A stretch of DNA of 64,000 nt from CBDDCQ01 sp965226285 (GTDB lineage Bacteria > Bacteroidota > Bacteroidia > Flavobacteriales > Ichthyobacteriaceae): the NCBI GenBank assembly GCA_965226285.1, contig CBDDCQ010000005.1, positions 372,001 to 436,000 of the forward strand. The letters are read 5' to 3'. Position 1 is the stretch's first letter, and every line of letters begins with the position of its first letter. Under the pieces are notes generated by a model. It was not told the origin of the DNA and made no database searches. It saw only the letters and a program-made list of their open reading frames with translations. A program made the translations under genes and the position numbers. Of this stretch, positions 35,359 through 43,913 are shown in pieces.

Positions 35359-35577
35359 ATGCCTACCTTGTTTACAGTATTCGGATTAAGATTTTTCTTT
35401 CATTCCAACGAACATTTACCCATACATATACATGTTAAAAATTCGGATGGAGAATGTGTTTTTCAGGTTGATCCTGAAATCAAATTGATTAAAAATAGAG
35501 GCATGAAAACCAAAGATTTAAAAATTACAGAAAGTTTAGTCATAGAGAACAGAGAACCAAGAGTTAATTATATGTAA
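35359..35577 (+). CDS. DUF4160-family protein, C-terminus frameshifted
   Basis: The protein starts MPTLFTVFGLRFFFHSNEHL, followed by PIHIHVKNSDGECVFQV, the DUF4160 pattern with conserved His residues. As written it ends after 72 residues in a foreign tail (EPRVNYM). Deleting one base of the CC at 35557-35558 restores QELIICKWREYHGE and a stop at 35600-35602, the normal family ending, overlapping the next start by 11 bp. DUF4160 genes are often paired with DUF2442 genes and have been proposed as toxin-antitoxin-like modules; that role is unproven. The loss may be a real inactivation or a sequencing error. A start at 35239 is rejected: it would lie before a terminator and the promoter. Confidence 0.75.
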   Translation: MPTLFTVFGLRFFFHSNEHLPIHIHVKNSDGECVFQVDPEIKLIKNRGMKTKDLKITESLVIENREPRVNYM

Positions 35578-35591
35578 ATGGCGAGAATATC

Positions 35592-36020
35592 ATGGGGAAT
35601 AAAGAAAAAATAGAAAAGTTATGGTTTGATGAAAACTATATCTTCATTCAAACTCATTCAGGAAAAATTTTGAAACAAATATTAGAATATTTTCCAATTT
35701 TGAAAAATGCAACAGCTGCTGATAGAGAAAATTATGAAATTAATAAATTTAGAGATGCTATCCATTGGTCAAAAATAGATGAAGATATTCAAATTGATAG
35801 TTTTTACGAAAAAATAGAACTTCAAACAAATGAAATAGGTAAAGCATTTAAAAAACTACCAGAAATAAATGTATCAGCTGTAGCACGTAGCTTATGTATA
35901 CATAAAAGTTTATTAGCCAAATATATTTATGGTGTGAAAGTACCAAATGAAGAGCGAAAAAAGCAAATAGAAACTGCATTAAAAGATTTAGGCAAACGAC
36001 TTTTAGAAATTAAATTTTAA
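35592..36020 (+). CDS. DUF2442-family protein with HTH-like C-terminus
   Basis: The 142-residue protein has an N-terminal DUF2442-like domain (EKLWFDENYIFIQTHSGK, FPILKNATAADRENYEI) and a C-terminal segment, about residues 95-135 (PEINVSAVARSLCIHKSLLA), that looks like a helix-turn-helix. Such proteins follow DUF4160 genes and may be the DNA-binding or antitoxin-like partner. The ATG overlaps the frame-corrected end of the DUF4160 gene, which supports a two-gene operon. A terminator follows at 36052. Function is inferred from pairing only. Confidence 0.72.
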   Translation: MGNKEKIEKLWFDENYIFIQTHSGKILKQILEYFPILKNATAADRENYEINKFRDAIHWSKIDEDIQIDSFYEKIELQTNEIGKAFKKLPEINVSAVARSLCIHKSLLAKYIYGVKVPNEERKKQIETALKDLGKRLLEIKF

Positions 36021-36051
36021 ACTATTTACCACTTTTTATTGATCCTTTTTG

Positions 36052-36078
36052 AGCCCCTTTTTTATTAGGGGCTTTTTT
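36052..36078 (+). terminator. intrinsic terminator after the DUF2442 gene
   Basis: AGCCCC (36052-36057) pairs with GGGGCT (36068-36073) and is followed by six T. Confidence 0.75.
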
Positions 36079-36115
36079 AATTTTTTAAAGGTTTTTGATG
36101 CTTTAACAAAAAATA

Positions 36116-36180
36116 CTCAACATGCCCAACAACATAAAATGCTAATTATAAGCTATTTAAATACGTTGTTGAGTGTTGAG
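36116..36180 (+). repeat. imperfect inverted repeat with 31-nt loop
   Basis: The arm CTCAACATGCCCAACAAC (36116-36133) pairs with GTTGTTGAGTGTTGAG (36165-36180) with a 2-nt gap; six T follow. It may be a second terminator or a remnant of a mobile-element end. Nothing else was seen between 36079 and 36295. Confidence 0.4.
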
Positions 36181-36295
36181 TTTTTTACCGTATATATTTT
36201 TTTCGTTTTATTTGAAAATAATGGGTATCTAAAAGGACCCAAGCATGTTTTTATGCCTGACACCTAAGCCAGCGGCTCATTTATTTTTTTAATCA

Positions 36296-36649
36296 TGTTT
36301 ACAAAAGAGGGATTTAATTTTTACCAATTTAAAGAGTTAGAACCATTTTGATATATCACTAGAGGTGCAGGTGTTTATCTGTACCGTTGTGATGATTCTG
36401 GAAGAAGAAAGGGAGTCTATTTTGGTCATATTAGCGAGATTTATAACAAATCTGGAATCATTCAGGATTACATGTTTTTTGAAAACAGTAGAGGATACAC
36501 TTAAAATTTTGATAAAAGGTAACGATAAAAAATTTAAGGAGGTCATTTTTACATTTCAAGAACTTTCAAAAGTAGTAGCCAAAATTGTGTATTATGATGT
36601 TAAACCTCCTAAAAACGAGAAAGGACGGAAGTTAGCGTATTTTTTCTAA
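36296..36649 (+). pseudogene. decayed gene in two frames, unrecognised
   Basis: From ATG 36296 one frame reads MFTKEGFNFYQFKELEPF, a TGA, then YITRGAGVYLYRCDDSGRRK and GVYFGHISEIYNKSGIIQDY, ending at TAA near 36505. A second frame, open to TAA at 36649, continues with KILIKGNDKKFKEVIFTFQE and VVAKIVYYDVKPPKNEKGRK. Both look like real protein, and a one-base shift near 36500 joins them, so I read this as one dead gene of about 115 codons with a nonsense change and a frameshift. A complete ORF from 36365 (94 codons) is a weaker alternative, since its first half is then out of frame with the protein-like segment. Family not recognised. Confidence 0.35.
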
Positions 36650-36670
36650 CTGCCATCCTTTCTATAGTAG

Positions 36671-36744
36671 TGACCTCGGCAGGATTCAAACCTGCAACCT
36701 CTTGAGCCGTAATCAAGTGCACTATTCAGTTATGCTACGAGGCC
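36671..36744 (-). tRNA. tRNA-Arg (ACG)
   Basis: The minus strand folds into a 74-nt cloverleaf: acceptor GGCCTCG/CGAGGTC with discriminator A, T-arm with GGTTTGAATCC, and anticodon stem CTTGA/TCAAG around loop TTACGGC, giving ACG (arginine, read as inosine at position 34). CCA is not encoded. Confidence 0.93.
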
Positions 36745-36773
36745 TAATCATTTTTATTAATAGTAGTAGGAGG

Positions 36774-36781
36774 CAAATTTA
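36774..36781 (-). promoter_or_regulatory. -7 box of tRNA-Arg
   Basis: The minus strand reads TAAATTTG 29 nt before the tRNA 5' end. No clear -33 box. From 36782 to 37320 no gene or structure was recognised. Confidence 0.45.
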
Positions 36782-37320
36782 ATGATTTTTTTTGATGAAA
36801 AAATATATTTTAATATAACCTTCAAAACGAGTTGTACATTTTTTTTATTCCTCTAAATACCTGCTTAACCAATAACTCCCGTCATAAATTATCATTACAG
36901 TACGTGAAGTGAGAGATATTTTATCTTTTTGAATATTTCCTTTTAGTATTTTATGATTTGAAATACTTGCTACCTTTTATCCACACTTGTTTTTGATTAT
37001 TAGACCTAACGAAAAAAAAGAAATTTACACAGTATCTTTTTATGAGACTCTGAAATAAATTCATATTTTAAAGGAATGTATATGTACTCCATTCTTTTGA
37101 GCTTGATGTGGATACTTTATGAACGGTCAAATTTTCCAGCCAAAATAAAACATAAAGAACTTACCATTACCAAAATAAGGGAGACTATTTAGCAAAAATA
37201 GCTCCAATACACCATTTAAACATTAAAAATCACACCAAAACTATAGCCCTTCAAAACAGAGGAAATAAGTTTTTTGGATAGAATACTAAAACCTTTTAGC
37301 ATATTGATGAAAATAAAGAC

Positions 37321-37328
37321 TACTTTTG
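37321..37328 (+). promoter_or_regulatory. -7 box of the pyrC operon
   Basis: TACTTTTG matches TAnnTTTG and lies 34 nt before ATG 37363. A TTG occurs at 37304-37306, closer (14 nt) than the usual spacing. Confidence 0.45.
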
Positions 37329-37362
37329 CAACTGAGAAAAGTTACTACAATCCTAAAAATAT

Positions 37363-38694
37363 ATGAAAACGCTTATTAAAAAAGCTTATGTAGTAGATAG
37401 TGGTAAAATGCAGATAAGAGATATACTTATAGAAGATAAGTTCATATCTAAATTAGAGGATAATATAAGTTGTAAATCTGATATAGAAATCAATGCAAAA
37501 GGTAAATATCTATTACCTGGTGTTATAGATGACCAAGTACACTTTAGAGAGCCTGGGCTCACCCATAAAGCAGAAATATATACTGAGGCAAAAGCTGCTG
37601 TAGCTGGAGGAATTACTTCTTTCATAGAGATGCCTAATACTATTCCCAATGCTATTACCATATATCTAGTAGAGGAAAAATTTGGTATTGCAAAAAAACA
37701 TTCACTAGCTAATTATTCTTTTATGTTAGGGGCTACCAATGACAATCTGGAAGAGGTATTAAAAGTAAATACCCAAACTGTAGCAGGAGTAAAAATATTT
37801 ATGGGGTCATCTACTGGCAACATGCTTTTAGATAATGAAACTACACTTAAAAAAATATTTTTAAATACCGACGCCCTTATAGCTGTACACTGCGAAGATG
37901 AAGATATCATTAAGAAAAATATAACCTATTATAGAGAAAAATATGGCAACGATATTCCTATGAATCTCCACTCTAAAATCCGAAGTGAGCAAGCCTGTTA
38001 TCTATCTTCAAAAAAAGCTATAAATTTAGCTAAACAAACTGGTGCCAAACTACATGTATTCCATATTTCTACAGCCTGTGAAACAGAATTATTTACCAAT
38101 AATATACCCCTAAAAGATAAAAAAATAACTGCCGAGGTATGCGTACATCATCTTTGGTTTTCAGATGGGGACTACAATGAGAAAGGAACCCTTATCAAAT
38201 GGAATCCTGCTGTAAAAACAACCAAAGATAGAGAGAGGCTTTGGAAAGCCCTTTTAGATGATAGGCTAGATATCATAGCTACTGACCACGCTCCACACAC
38301 CTTAAGCGAAAAGCAAAATACCTATTTTGATGCTCCTTCGGGAGGCCCTCTAGTACAACACGCTTTACTCTCTATGATAGAATGTTATAAGCAAGATAAA
38401 ATATCTATGGAAAAAATAGTAGAAAAAATGTGTCACAACCCTGCTATACTCTACCAAATCCATAAACGAGGGTTTATAAAGGAAGGGTATTTTGCAGACT
38501 TAGTATTGGTAGATTTAAACCAAAGTCAAAAAGTAGATAAAAACAATGTCCTATACAAATGTGGATGGTCGCCTTTTGAGGGTAATACCTTTAATTCAAA
38601 GATAATAAATACTTTTGTAAACGGTCATTTGGCTTACGAAAACGACTCTTTTAACGAGGGTAAAAAAGGAATGAGATTATTATTTAGACAATGA
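37363..38694 (+). CDS. pyrC: dihydroorotase
   Basis: The 443-residue amidohydrolase cyclises carbamoyl-aspartate to dihydroorotate in pyrimidine synthesis. Metal and active-site motifs are DDQVHFREPGLTHK (near residue 60), SFIEMPNTIPNA, VHCEDEDI, KLHVFHIST and IATDHAPHT. The DQVHFR form and the length are usual for the Bacteroidota class I enzyme. It overlaps the DUF4296 lipoprotein gene by 4 bases (ATGA), as in other flavobacteria. Confidence 0.95.
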   Translation: MKTLIKKAYVVDSGKMQIRDILIEDKFISKLEDNISCKSDIEINAKGKYLLPGVIDDQVHFREPGLTHKAEIYTEAKAAVAGGITSFIEMPNTIPNAITIYLVEEKFGIAKKHSLANYSFMLGATNDNLEEVLKVNTQTVAGVKIFMGSSTGNMLLDNETTLKKIFLNTDALIAVHCEDEDIIKKNITYYREKYGNDIPMNLHSKIRSEQACYLSSKKAINLAKQTGAKLHVFHISTACETELFTNNIPLKDKKITAEVCVHHLWFSDGDYNEKGTLIKWNPAVKTTKDRERLWKALLDDRLDIIATDHAPHTLSEKQNTYFDAPSGGPLVQHALLSMIECYKQDKISMEKIVEKMCHNPAILYQIHKRGFIKEGYFADLVLVDLNQSQKVDKNNVLYKCGWSPFEGNTFNSKIINTFVNGHLAYENDSFNEGKKGMRLLFRQ

Positions 38695-39074
38695 AAAATA
38701 CAATTTTATATAGTCTTTTAATTTTATTTTTATATGGTTGCGAGCAAAAACCACCTGAAAAATTACCAAGTAAATTGCTTACACCCCAGCAGATGAAAAA
38801 CTTGATTATAGACCTTAGTTTCTTAGAAAGTTTTGAAATTTTATATATCAATAGAGACAATAAACTAAACTATACTATACAGAGTTTTTATAATTATATT
38901 TATGAAAAATATGATGTAAATGATTCCATCATAGAAGAGAATAACCTATATTATGCTAATGATATGAAATTATATGAGAAAATATATCACAATGCCTTAG
39001 ATAGCATAAATATCTTAAAAGGTAAAATAGAAAAACAAACCAAATTAAAATCTACCTTAAAGAAAAAACACTAA
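38691..39074 (+). CDS. DUF4296-family lipoprotein
   Basis: The 127-residue lipoprotein has a lipobox at Cys17 (LFLYGCEQKP) and a short alpha-helical mature part (LTPQQMKNLIIDLSFLESF, YEKYDVNDSIIEEN). This matches DUF4296, found across flavobacteria directly after pyrC. Its role is unknown. Start and pyrC stop overlap by 4 bases. It ends in a lysine-rich tail. Confidence 0.82.
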   Translation: MKNTILYSLLILFLYGCEQKPPEKLPSKLLTPQQMKNLIIDLSFLESFEILYINRDNKLNYTIQSFYNYIYEKYDVNDSIIEENNLYYANDMKLYEKIYHNALDSINILKGKIEKQTKLKSTLKKKH

Positions 39075-39079
39075 ATTTG
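39072..39079 (+). promoter_or_regulatory. -7 box before hemD
   Basis: TAAATTTG overlaps the stop codon of the DUF4296 gene; hemD starts 87 nt later. No clear -33 box. Confidence 0.35.
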
Positions 39080-39166
39080 CACACTGATTTTTTCACCTCT
39101 AATTAGCAAAGTGAAAATTACACTAAAATATAATTTATAAATCATAGCAATTCAAACTAAGGAAGA

Positions 39167-39922
39167 ATGAAAGTAAAAACCATATTAGTTTCACAACCGG
39201 AACCAACAACAAATACCTCTCCATATTACAATTTGGTACAAAACCAAAAAGTAAAAGTAGATTTTTGCCCTTTCATTCATATAGAAGGTGTAGATAGCAT
39301 AGATATAAGAGAGCAAAAGATAAATATAAACAACTATCAATCTGTTATTTTTACGAGTAAAAATGCTGCAGATCACTTTTTTAGATTAGCAGAAAAGATG
39401 AGATGTAATATAATCAAACATAGTGAAATAAGATTCTTCTGCCAAACAGAAGCTATCGCCTCTCATCTAAAAAAATATGTAACAACATATAGAAAAAGAA
39501 AAATACATGTGGGTAAAAAAAATTTCACTGATCTATGCCCTATTTTAAAAAAATATAATAACCGAAAGTTTTTACTGCCTTCTTCTGATGTACTACAACC
39601 TTCTATAATTAAAACCTTAGATAATTTGGATTTAGAATGGGATAGAGTGATTATGTATAGAACCGTTTGTAGCAATCTATCTCATCTGAAAGATATATTT
39701 TACGACGTATTAGTTTTTTTTAGCCCTTTGGGAATCAAATCCCTATTAGAAAATTTTCCTGACTTTAAACAAAATGATATCCGGATAGCTGCTTTTGGTA
39801 AAAGCACTGCAGAAGCTGTAGAAGCAGCCGGACTAAGATGTGACATTAAAGCACCTACAACAGATAAGCCTTCTATGACGATAGCATTAGAAAACTATAT
39901 ACAACAGGTAAATAAAAGATAA
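39167..39922 (+). CDS. hemD: uroporphyrinogen-III synthase
   Basis: The 251-residue protein follows the HemD pattern of flavobacteria: N-terminal KTILVSQPEP, then SVIFTSKNAADHFFR, FFCQTEAIASHLKKYV, FLLPSSDVLQPSI, VLVFFSPLGIKSLLENF and IRIAAFGKSTAEAVEAAGL. It closes hydroxymethylbilane to uroporphyrinogen III with inversion of ring D in haem synthesis. HemD proteins are poorly conserved, so recognition rests on the overall pattern. No other haem gene is nearby, as is common. Confidence 0.85.
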   Translation: MKVKTILVSQPEPTTNTSPYYNLVQNQKVKVDFCPFIHIEGVDSIDIREQKININNYQSVIFTSKNAADHFFRLAEKMRCNIIKHSEIRFFCQTEAIASHLKKYVTTYRKRKIHVGKKNFTDLCPILKKYNNRKFLLPSSDVLQPSIIKTLDNLDLEWDRVIMYRTVCSNLSHLKDIFYDVLVFFSPLGIKSLLENFPDFKQNDIRIAAFGKSTAEAVEAAGLRCDIKAPTTDKPSMTIALENYIQQVNKR

Positions 39923-39934
39923 CAAGAAAACTTT

Positions 39935-39942
39935 TAATTTTG
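39935..39942 (+). promoter_or_regulatory. -7 box before the small membrane protein and tyrS
   Basis: TAATTTTG matches TAnnTTTG. It lies 68 nt before ATG 40010 and could serve the small ORF and tyrS. Confidence 0.4.
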
Positions 39943-40009
39943 CACCATAACGAAGACTAGTTTTAAAATATAATACGATTGAGAATATGAAAAATGAATT
40001 GTTATTCAT

Positions 40010-40144
40010 ATGGCTTACTTTTTAGTAGGATCTATTGACACTATAGAGAACAATAGTTTTAGAATCACATCATACTCAATAGGTATCATTGTTGGAATAT
40101 TTGTCATTGCTAAATACATCAAAGATTGGAATAAAAAAGATTAA
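40010..40144 (+). CDS. small membrane protein, 44 residues
   Basis: The reading frame MAYFLVGSIDTIENNSFRIT ends in YIKDWNKKD and contains one hydrophobic helix (SIGIIVGIFVIAKYI). It ends 17 bp before tyrS. An overlapping frame, ATG 39987 to TAG 40025 (MKNELLFIWLTF), could be the displaced N-terminus of a longer form, in which case there is a frameshift near 40010. The hydrophobic helix and basic tail suggest a real inner-membrane microprotein. No family is recognised. Confidence 0.5.
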   Translation: MAYFLVGSIDTIENNSFRITSYSIGIIVGIFVIAKYIKDWNKKD

Positions 40145-40161
40145 ACTCTAAAAATAAATAA

Positions 40162-41463
40162 ATGGTAAAACAAAAAGATCTGGTAGAGGAGTTGGAATGG
40201 AGAGGGTTGGTAGATAATATTATACCTGGAACTAAGGAGCAATTGCTTAAAGAAATGACCCTAGGTTATATTGGTTTTGATCCTACATCTGATTCACTAC
40301 ATATCGGAAATTTAGTACCTATTATTCTACTGATACACATGTATAAATTTGGACATAAACCTATAGCCGTAATGGGAGGATCTACAGGGTTAATAGGAGA
40401 CCCATCTGGAAAATCTGCTGAAAGGAATTTATTAGATGAACAAACTCTAAATAAAAATATAAAAGGTATTAAAAAAGTACTCTCTAAATTTTTAGATTTT
40501 GATTCTAAAAAACAAAATGCTCCTTTACTGGTAAATAACTACAACTGGACAAAAGATTTATCTTTTATAAATTTTGCTCGAGATATAGGTAAGAGAATTA
40601 CTGTAAACTATATGATCAATAAAGAATCGGTAAAGAATAGAATCTCTACAGAAGCTAGAGAGGGAATGTCATTTACTGAATTTACTTACCAACTCTTACA
40701 GGCTTATGATTTTTATTATCTGTATAAAAATTATAATTGCTTATTGCAAATGGGGGGAGCTGACCAGTGGGGTAATATTACCACAGGTACAGAATTGATA
40801 AGAAAATGTAATGAGCAAAGAGCATTTGCAATTACCTGTCCACTTATTACCAAAGCAGACGGTTCAAAATTTGGAAAAACCGAAAGTGGAAATATATGGC
40901 TCGACAAAACTAAAACTTCTCCATACAAATTTTATCAATTTTGGCTCAATACACCTGATGAAGATGCACAAAAGTATATCAAAATATTTACCTTTTTGAG
41001 TAAGAATGAAATTAAAGAATTGATATTAGAGCACATGCAAGCACCTCATTTAAGGTTATTACAGAAAAAATTAGCCCAACAGGTAACTACTATGGTACAC
41101 TCAAGTGAAGATTATCAAATGGCTATAAAAGCATCCGAAATATTATTTGGAAAATCTACTTATAAGGACTTGAAAGATATCTCAGAACAAAATCTACTAG
41201 ATATATTTGAAGGAGTACCACAAGCTCAAATTGACAAGCAACAACTCAAGAAAGGTATAGATATAATATCTATATTAGTAGGGCAAACTAATTTCTTGAA
41301 ATCTAATGGGGAAGCCAGAAGAGCATTAAAAGAAAACTCCATATCCGTAAATAAAGAAAAGGTAAGAGATAATGCACTTATAACCTCCAAGCATTTACTC
41401 AACGATAAATATATCTTGCTACAGAGAGGAAAAAAGAATTACTTTTTAGTAAAGACTTTATAA
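40162..41463 (+). CDS. tyrS: tyrosyl-tRNA synthetase
   Basis: The 433-residue class I synthetase attaches tyrosine to its tRNA. It shows the HIGH-type motif HIGN (47-50, FDPTSDSLHIGNLVP), the tyrosine pocket (YQLLQAYDFYYLY, LLQMGGADQWGNI) and the KMSKS-type loop KFGKTESG. The C-terminal S4-like RNA-binding domain follows (about 360-430; NGEARRALKENSISVNKEKV). Length and motifs are those of the bacterial TyrRS with GADQ motif. Confidence 0.96.
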   Translation: MVKQKDLVEELEWRGLVDNIIPGTKEQLLKEMTLGYIGFDPTSDSLHIGNLVPIILLIHMYKFGHKPIAVMGGSTGLIGDPSGKSAERNLLDEQTLNKNIKGIKKVLSKFLDFDSKKQNAPLLVNNYNWTKDLSFINFARDIGKRITVNYMINKESVKNRISTEAREGMSFTEFTYQLLQAYDFYYLYKNYNCLLQMGGADQWGNITTGTELIRKCNEQRAFAITCPLITKADGSKFGKTESGNIWLDKTKTSPYKFYQFWLNTPDEDAQKYIKIFTFLSKNEIKELILEHMQAPHLRLLQKKLAQQVTTMVHSSEDYQMAIKASEILFGKSTYKDLKDISEQNLLDIFEGVPQAQIDKQQLKKGIDIISILVGQTNFLKSNGEARRALKENSISVNKEKVRDNALITSKHLLNDKYILLQRGKKNYFLVKTL

Positions 41464-41482
41464 ATTTTCAAAATAAAAATTT

Positions 41483-42136
41483 ATGAACTCTATTATTATA
41501 GCACCTTCTATATTAGCTTCAGATTTTGCAAACTTGCAAAGCGAAACAGAAATGCTAAATAAAAGTAAAGCTGATTGGCTTCACATAGATGTGATGGATG
41601 GTGTTTTTGTACCTAATATCTCTTTTGGAATGCCTGTAGTAGATGCTATAAAAAAGTATTCTAAAAAAACCATGGATGTGCACTTGATGATAGTAGATCC
41701 AGATAGATATATCTTTGATTTTAAAAAAGTAGGTGCTGATATTCTTACAATACATATAGAAACATGCACACATTTACACCGAACCATACAAGCCATAAAA
41801 GCAGAAGAAATGAAAGTAGGTGTGGCCCTTAATCCTCATACTCCTGTATCTACTTTAAGCGAAATAATCTCAGATATAGATGTAGTACTATTAATGTCAG
41901 TAAATCCTGGTTTTGGAGGACAAAAATTTATAGAAAACACTTACTCAAAAGTAAAAGAAACTAAAGAGTTAATTTTACAAAAAAACAGTAATGCTCTGAT
42001 AGAAATAGATGGAGGAGTAACTACTGCAAATGCTTCAGAACTAGTACAATGTGGGGCTGATGCTTTAGTAGTGGGGAGTTTCGTATTTAATTCTGATAAT
42101 CCAATTGAAACTATAGTACAACTTAAAAACTGTTAA
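41483..42136 (+). CDS. rpe: ribulose-phosphate 3-epimerase
   Basis: The 217-residue TIM-barrel enzyme interconverts ribulose 5-phosphate and xylulose 5-phosphate. Signature motifs: IAPSILASDFANL, WLHIDVMDGVFVPNIS, MDVHLMIVDPDRY, VALNPHTP, VLLMSVNPGFGGQKFI and IEIDGGVTTANA. The metal-binding His and Asp residues are all present. It lies 19 bp after tyrS and 14 bp before purK, so the three are probably one transcript. Confidence 0.96.
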   Translation: MNSIIIAPSILASDFANLQSETEMLNKSKADWLHIDVMDGVFVPNISFGMPVVDAIKKYSKKTMDVHLMIVDPDRYIFDFKKVGADILTIHIETCTHLHRTIQAIKAEEMKVGVALNPHTPVSTLSEIISDIDVVLLMSVNPGFGGQKFIENTYSKVKETKELILQKNSNALIEIDGGVTTANASELVQCGADALVVGSFVFNSDNPIETIVQLKNC

Positions 42137-42150
42137 AAATATTAAGATAT

Positions 42151-43302
42151 ATGTATTTTTCTTCAGATTTTAAATTAGGGATACTTGGCGGCGGTCAGTT
42201 AGGCAAAATGTTACTTTCTGAAACTCAAAAATACGATATATACACCAAAGTATTGGACAGTTCAAACGATGCACCTTGTACTGTGGGAGCAAATGAATTT
42301 ATTAAAGGAGATATTACTGAGTTTGATACCGTTTACAACTTTGGAAAAACGGTAGATGTACTTACATTTGAAATAGAAAAAGTAAATATTGCTGCACTAA
42401 AAAAACTACAAAATGAAAATGTAAAAGTTTATCCTTCACCTGAAGTACTGGAACTGGTACAAAGCAAAGGTGTACAAAAAAAATTCTACGTAAAAAATAA
42501 TATACCCACTACTCCTTTTACCATATTTAAAAATTTATCTGAACTAAAAGAAAGCATTGAAAATGGTAAAATACCTTACCCCTTTGTATGGAAATCTACC
42601 CTGTTTGGATATGATGGATATGGTGTAAATATCATTAAATCTATTGATGACATGGATAAACTACCCGAAGGAGAATGTATAGCTGAAGAATTAGTCTCAT
42701 TCAAAAATGAATTATCTGTAATTGTAAGTAGAAGTGTATCAGGAGAGATAAAAAACTTTCCTGTAGTAGAAATGGAATTTCACCCTGAAGCTAATCAAGT
42801 AGAATATGTACTCTGTCCCGCTAGAATAAGTGATGACTTAAAACTCAAAGCAGATAAATTAGCCACTAAAGTAGCCATAAAAATGGGATTAGTAGGCATT
42901 ATGGCTGTGGAGATATTTCAAACTCAAAATGATAGGTTATTTGTAAATGAAGTAGCACCCCGCCCCCATAATAGTGGACATTATACCATTGAGGCGTCCT
43001 ATACTTCCCAGTTTGAACAACACCTTAGAGCTATATTAGATTTACCATTGGGCAATACTGACAATAAACTGCCTGCCGTAATGGTAAACATAGTAGGTAA
43101 AAAAGGTTATCAGGGCAATGTACATTACAAAGGTATGAACGATATACTTAAAATAAAAGGCGTAATACCTCACTTATATGGTAAAAAACAAACTCGACCA
43201 TTTAGAAAAATGGGACATGTAACCATTGCTGCTGGAAATATAGAATTAGCCAGAAAAAATGCAGAAATTGTAAAAAATACACTCAAAGTAATCCATAAAT
43301 AG
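42151..43302 (+). CDS. purK: 5-(carboxyamino)imidazole ribonucleotide synthase
   Basis: The 383-residue ATP-grasp enzyme carboxylates aminoimidazole ribonucleotide using ATP and bicarbonate. Motifs include the N-terminal LGILGGGQLGKML, the ATP-grasp PFVWKSTLFGYDGYGV, FKNELSVIVSRS, FVNEVAPRPHNSGHYTIEA and the C-terminal GHVTIAAGNIELA. Length and order fit PurK. The partner purE is not in the window. Confidence 0.95.
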   Translation: MYFSSDFKLGILGGGQLGKMLLSETQKYDIYTKVLDSSNDAPCTVGANEFIKGDITEFDTVYNFGKTVDVLTFEIEKVNIAALKKLQNENVKVYPSPEVLELVQSKGVQKKFYVKNNIPTTPFTIFKNLSELKESIENGKIPYPFVWKSTLFGYDGYGVNIIKSIDDMDKLPEGECIAEELVSFKNELSVIVSRSVSGEIKNFPVVEMEFHPEANQVEYVLCPARISDDLKLKADKLATKVAIKMGLVGIMAVEIFQTQNDRLFVNEVAPRPHNSGHYTIEASYTSQFEQHLRAILDLPLGNTDNKLPAVMVNIVGKKGYQGNVHYKGMNDILKIKGVIPHLYGKKQTRPFRKMGHVTIAAGNIELARKNAEIVKNTLKVIHK

Positions 43303-43348
43303 TTTAATTTTTTACTGGTGCAATGGTGCCTGACTGCTAATGCAATAA

Positions 43349-43592
43349 ATGCAAGAAAAAACAACACTTATAAAAAATAAAATCACGAATAATATACCTA
43401 CAGAGTGGCATTTGTGTGATGGACAAAATAGCACTGTAGATTTAAGAGGGAGATTTATTGTAGGATTCCATTCCAATAGAGGCGAATATAGTATAAAGGA
43501 TAGTAGGTCAGGAGACCGTAACATTGACAGAACAACAAACGCCAAGTCACAGCCATACGGGTATAACGGTGACCATTCACATTCCTAATTAC
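43349..43592 (+). pseudogene. phage tail-collar/fibre protein remnant
   Basis: An open frame from ATG 43349 contains IPTEWHLCDGQN and TVDLRGRFIVGF, the motif of phage tail-collar domains. A one-base shift near 43508 then moves the match to another frame: QETVTLTEQQTPSHSHTGIT, the usual Gln-x-x-PSHSH follow-on of the same domain. It breaks off at about 43590, where a C-terminal piece of the PD-(D/E)XK repeat gene begins. The N-terminal part of the tail protein is missing. This is a clear phage trace, but no other tail genes survive. Confidence 0.7.
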
Positions 43593-43722
43593 GCTTTTTG
43601 CGTCTTTAAGAATAAAAGAGAATATTAAAAAAGAGTTTATCAAAGCAGGGTATTATATATTTACGCAAGACCAAAATGAAGTGAAAGTAGATGGTAAGCA
43701 CCTTAAAGCACTTAAAAAATAG
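43591..43722 (+). pseudogene. 5'-truncated copy of the PD-(D/E)XK array gene
   Basis: The last ~44 codons of the array gene (FIKAGYYIFTQDQNEVKVDG, then KHLKALKK and TAG at 43720) follow directly on the collar remnant, with a few changes from the full copies. It shows that the array once extended, or was duplicated, further left. Confidence 0.85.
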
Positions 43723-43913
43723 TACCTGAGAAGATAGCTTAATCATTTTGTTTTTTCCCTATCATCTAATCTACAACAGTAGAACTTTTTTGTCTTTTGA
43801 ATTGTTACTTACAAATAATTAAGAAAAATTTAAGGACATTCACATCATAGCATAAGCCAAATTCCTTAAATTTGCCGAATGAAGAGAATTTTGTAACAAA
43901 AAATAAAATAACA

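Noticed and set aside
36116..36180. GTTGTTGAG-like inverted repeat considered as a CRISPR repeat
   Set aside because: Only one unit, no spacers and no cas genes.
43872..43913. TTG start giving a longer array protein (MPNEENFVTKNK...)
   Set aside because: The TTG is part of the -7 box TAAATTTG at 43867-43874 in every copy, so it cannot be inside the transcript; ATG 43914 is used.
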